Below, one piece after another: positions 5,048 through 6,215 of a DNA stretch of 6,215 nucleotides. A program made the translations under genes and the position numbers. The stretch covers positions 1 to 6,215 of the forward strand of contig JAGHCC010000049.1 in the NCBI GenBank assembly GCA_021160685.1, written 5' to 3'. How positions within the stretch are numbered: the stretch's first letter is position 1; every line of letters begins with the position of its first letter. The notes under the pieces are model-generated. The model was not told where the DNA came from and did not search any database. It worked only from the letters and a program-made list of their open reading frames with translations. The DNA is from Desulfobulbaceae bacterium (GTDB lineage: Bacteria > Desulfobacterota > Desulfobulbia > Desulfobulbales > SURF-16).

Positions 5048-5749
5048 ATGACCTTAACAAAAAAACTAGGTGCAGAATTTATTGGTACATTCTGGCTTGT
5101 ATTAGGTGGATGTGGCAGCGCTGTTCTGGCTGCTGCATTTCCAGAGGTAGGGATAGGCTTACTGGGGGTTTCCTTTGCTTTCGGGCTTACCGTATTAACA
5201 ATGGCATTTGCTATTGGTCATATATCCGGCTGCCATCTCAACCCAGCTGTTTCAATTGGTCTTTGGTCAGGCGGAAGGTTTTCAACTGCTGAACTTGCCC
5301 CCTACATCGCGGTACAAGTGGCCGGTGGTCTTGCTGGAGCAGCGGTATTATATGTTATTGCTACTGGACAAGCAGGTTTTGATGTAACAGCCGGCTTTGC
5401 ATCGAATGGCTATGGAGAGCATTCTCCCGGTGGGTATAGTCTGACTGCCGCACTGGTAACTGAAATAGTTATGACATTTATGTTTCTAATCATTATTTTA
5501 GGTGCAACAGATAAACGCGCACCACAAGGTTTCGCTCCTATTGCTATTGGTCTCGGTCTCACTCTTATTCACCTTATCAGCATTCCCGTTACCAATACAT
5601 CAGTTAATCCAGCGAGAAGCACTGGTGTTGCCATATTTCAGGGAGACTGGGCTGTATCTCAATTATGGCTATTTTGGCTTGCTCCTATCATAGGTGCTAT
5701 TTTGGCCGGGGTTGTCTACCGATGGTTTGAAACTGAGAAAAATACCTGA
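5048..5749 (+). CDS. aqpZ: Aquaporin Z, water channel
   Basis: The product has 233 residues, close to E. coli AqpZ, and is an inner-membrane tetrameric water channel of the MIP family. Six membrane helices fit at about 8-30, 37-58, 84-106, 132-152, 161-181 and 205-226, with two half-helices carrying NPA boxes at N65-A67 (HLNPAVS) and N187-A189 (SVNPARS). The narrow water-selective filter is intact: F45, H175, T184 and R190 correspond to E. coli F43, H174, T183 and R189, so water rather than glycerol is the expected substrate. Long blocks, such as GFASNGYGEHSPGGYS (116-131), agree with enterobacterial AqpZ as I recall it. C62 stands beside the first NPA box where E. coli has Gly. The ribosome binding site is weak (TGAG, 5038-5041). 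The phospholipase D-type gene follows after 25 bp. Confidence 0.96.
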   Translation: MTLTKKLGAEFIGTFWLVLGGCGSAVLAAAFPEVGIGLLGVSFAFGLTVLTMAFAIGHISGCHLNPAVSIGLWSGGRFSTAELAPYIAVQVAGGLAGAAVLYVIATGQAGFDVTAGFASNGYGEHSPGGYSLTAALVTEIVMTFMFLIIILGATDKRAPQGFAPIAIGLGLTLIHLISIPVTNTSVNPARSTGVAIFQGDWAVSQLWLFWLAPIIGAILAGVVYRWFETEKNT

Positions 5750-5774
5750 CATAAAAAACGGAAACAGGACTGCA

Positions 5775-6215
5775 ATGAGTTTCATGTTGAACGCGATTTT
5801 CAGGGAAATTACCGGGATCAGCTGGCTGCTGATATTCATGGCTATCGGTCTCGGAGGCTGCGCCACCATTCACTTCGACGACCCAAAGTCGGAGAGCAGC
5901 GCATTCGAGGACACGAATGAAACTCACCTGGGTGGCTACGCAGCACCACGGGCTGCAGCCCATCCTCCTGGCGAGTCTGGATTTATTTTGCAGGTCGATG
6001 GCGTCGATGCGCTCGCAACACGGCTACTGCTGGCCCAGTGGGCGGAGCGCAGTATCGATACGCAGTATTACCTGATCAGCGCCGACGTCATCGGCGCTTT
6101 TTTCATCGAAGCCCTGCTTGATGCTGCCGACCGGGGTGTGCGCGTACGTTTTTTGTTGGATGATATTCTGACCAGTGGCTATGACTCGGGCTTGGCGGCA
6201 CTTGACAGCCACCCG
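5775..6215 (+). CDS. Phospholipase D-family lipoprotein, N-terminal part (cut by window end)
   Basis: A reading frame opens at ATG 5775 and runs without stop to the last base, giving 147 residues of a longer protein. AGGA at 5766-5769, 5 nt upstream, supports the start. The N-terminus is a lipoprotein signal: hydrophobic 15-25 and lipobox LGGC with lipidated C29; D is not at +2, so outer-membrane sorting is plausible. Residues 70-131 match the start of the first phospholipase D domain in ClsC/YmdC-like proteins: a GVDALATRLLLAQWAERSID segment (76-95), QYYLISADVIG (97-107), then ADRGVRVRFLLDDI (118-131). The diagnostic H-x-K-x4-D motifs would lie beyond the window. Such enzymes make cardiolipin or cleave phosphodiesters, and which applies here is unknown. 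Base composition is visibly more GC-rich than in aqpZ. The frame is on the + strand; the opposite-strand frames here are shadows. Confidence 0.85.
   Translation, partial: MSFMLNAIFREITGISWLLIFMAIGLGGCATIHFDDPKSESSAFEDTNETHLGGYAAPRAAAHPPGESGFILQVDGVDALATRLLLAQWAERSIDTQYYLISADVIGAFFIEALLDAADRGVRVRFLLDDILTSGYDSGLAALDSHP

Noticed and set aside
5669..6212. Minus-strand open frames near the right end
   Set aside because: They lie opposite aqpZ and the phospholipase D-type frame, whose + strand reading gives a lipobox and clear family similarity.

Overview
The window looks like a chromosomal stretch from a Gram-negative bacterium, most likely a Desulfobacterota (former Deltaproteobacteria) member. 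The hints are the DtxR-type regulator with a cysteine-rich tail, the uracil-DNA glycosylase and RecQ variants, and the small interspersed palindromes. The taxonomic call is an inference from protein style, not from a search. All recognisable genes lie on the + strand.

Layout: (1) 1-531, a consensus -10 box, a leader hairpin and a secreted helical protein of the Spy/CpxP-like type. (2) 571-1416, a family 4-type uracil-DNA glycosylase with all four Fe-S cysteines but a divergent catalytic motif. (3) 1411-1490, an 80-bp imperfect inverted repeat whose left end supplies the glycosylase stop codon. (4) 1528-3480, a RecQ-family helicase with a TTG start and its zinc-binding cysteines displaced about 150 residues towards the C-terminus. 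(5) 3481-3745, a gene-free stretch with a 9-bp polypyrimidine tandem array. (6) 3746-4243, a DtxR/MntR-type metal-dependent repressor. (7) 4244-4678, a gene-free zone with several palindromes, including an 89-bp element with 34-bp arms. (8) 4679-4861, a 60-residue unknown protein behind a strong ribosome binding site. (9) 4862-5047, a spacer with a 50-bp inverted-repeat unit bracketed by 9-bp direct repeats, resembling a miniature mobile element with target duplication. (10) 5048-5749, aquaporin AqpZ. (11) 5775 to the window end, the start of a phospholipase D-family lipoprotein, cut off by the edge.

Functionally, the left half pairs two DNA-maintenance enzymes (uracil excision and RecQ unwinding), which may share transcription with the secreted protein. 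The right half carries a metal-responsive regulator with no target gene in view, then envelope genes (water channel, lipid-active lipoprotein). The right half has more small repeats, and base composition becomes more GC-rich in the last gene, so this side looks more accessory. I see no tRNA, rRNA, CRISPR array, intact insertion sequence or complete new defence system. The best leads are the 4929-4996 miniature element, the RecQ domain order and the glycosylase motif change.
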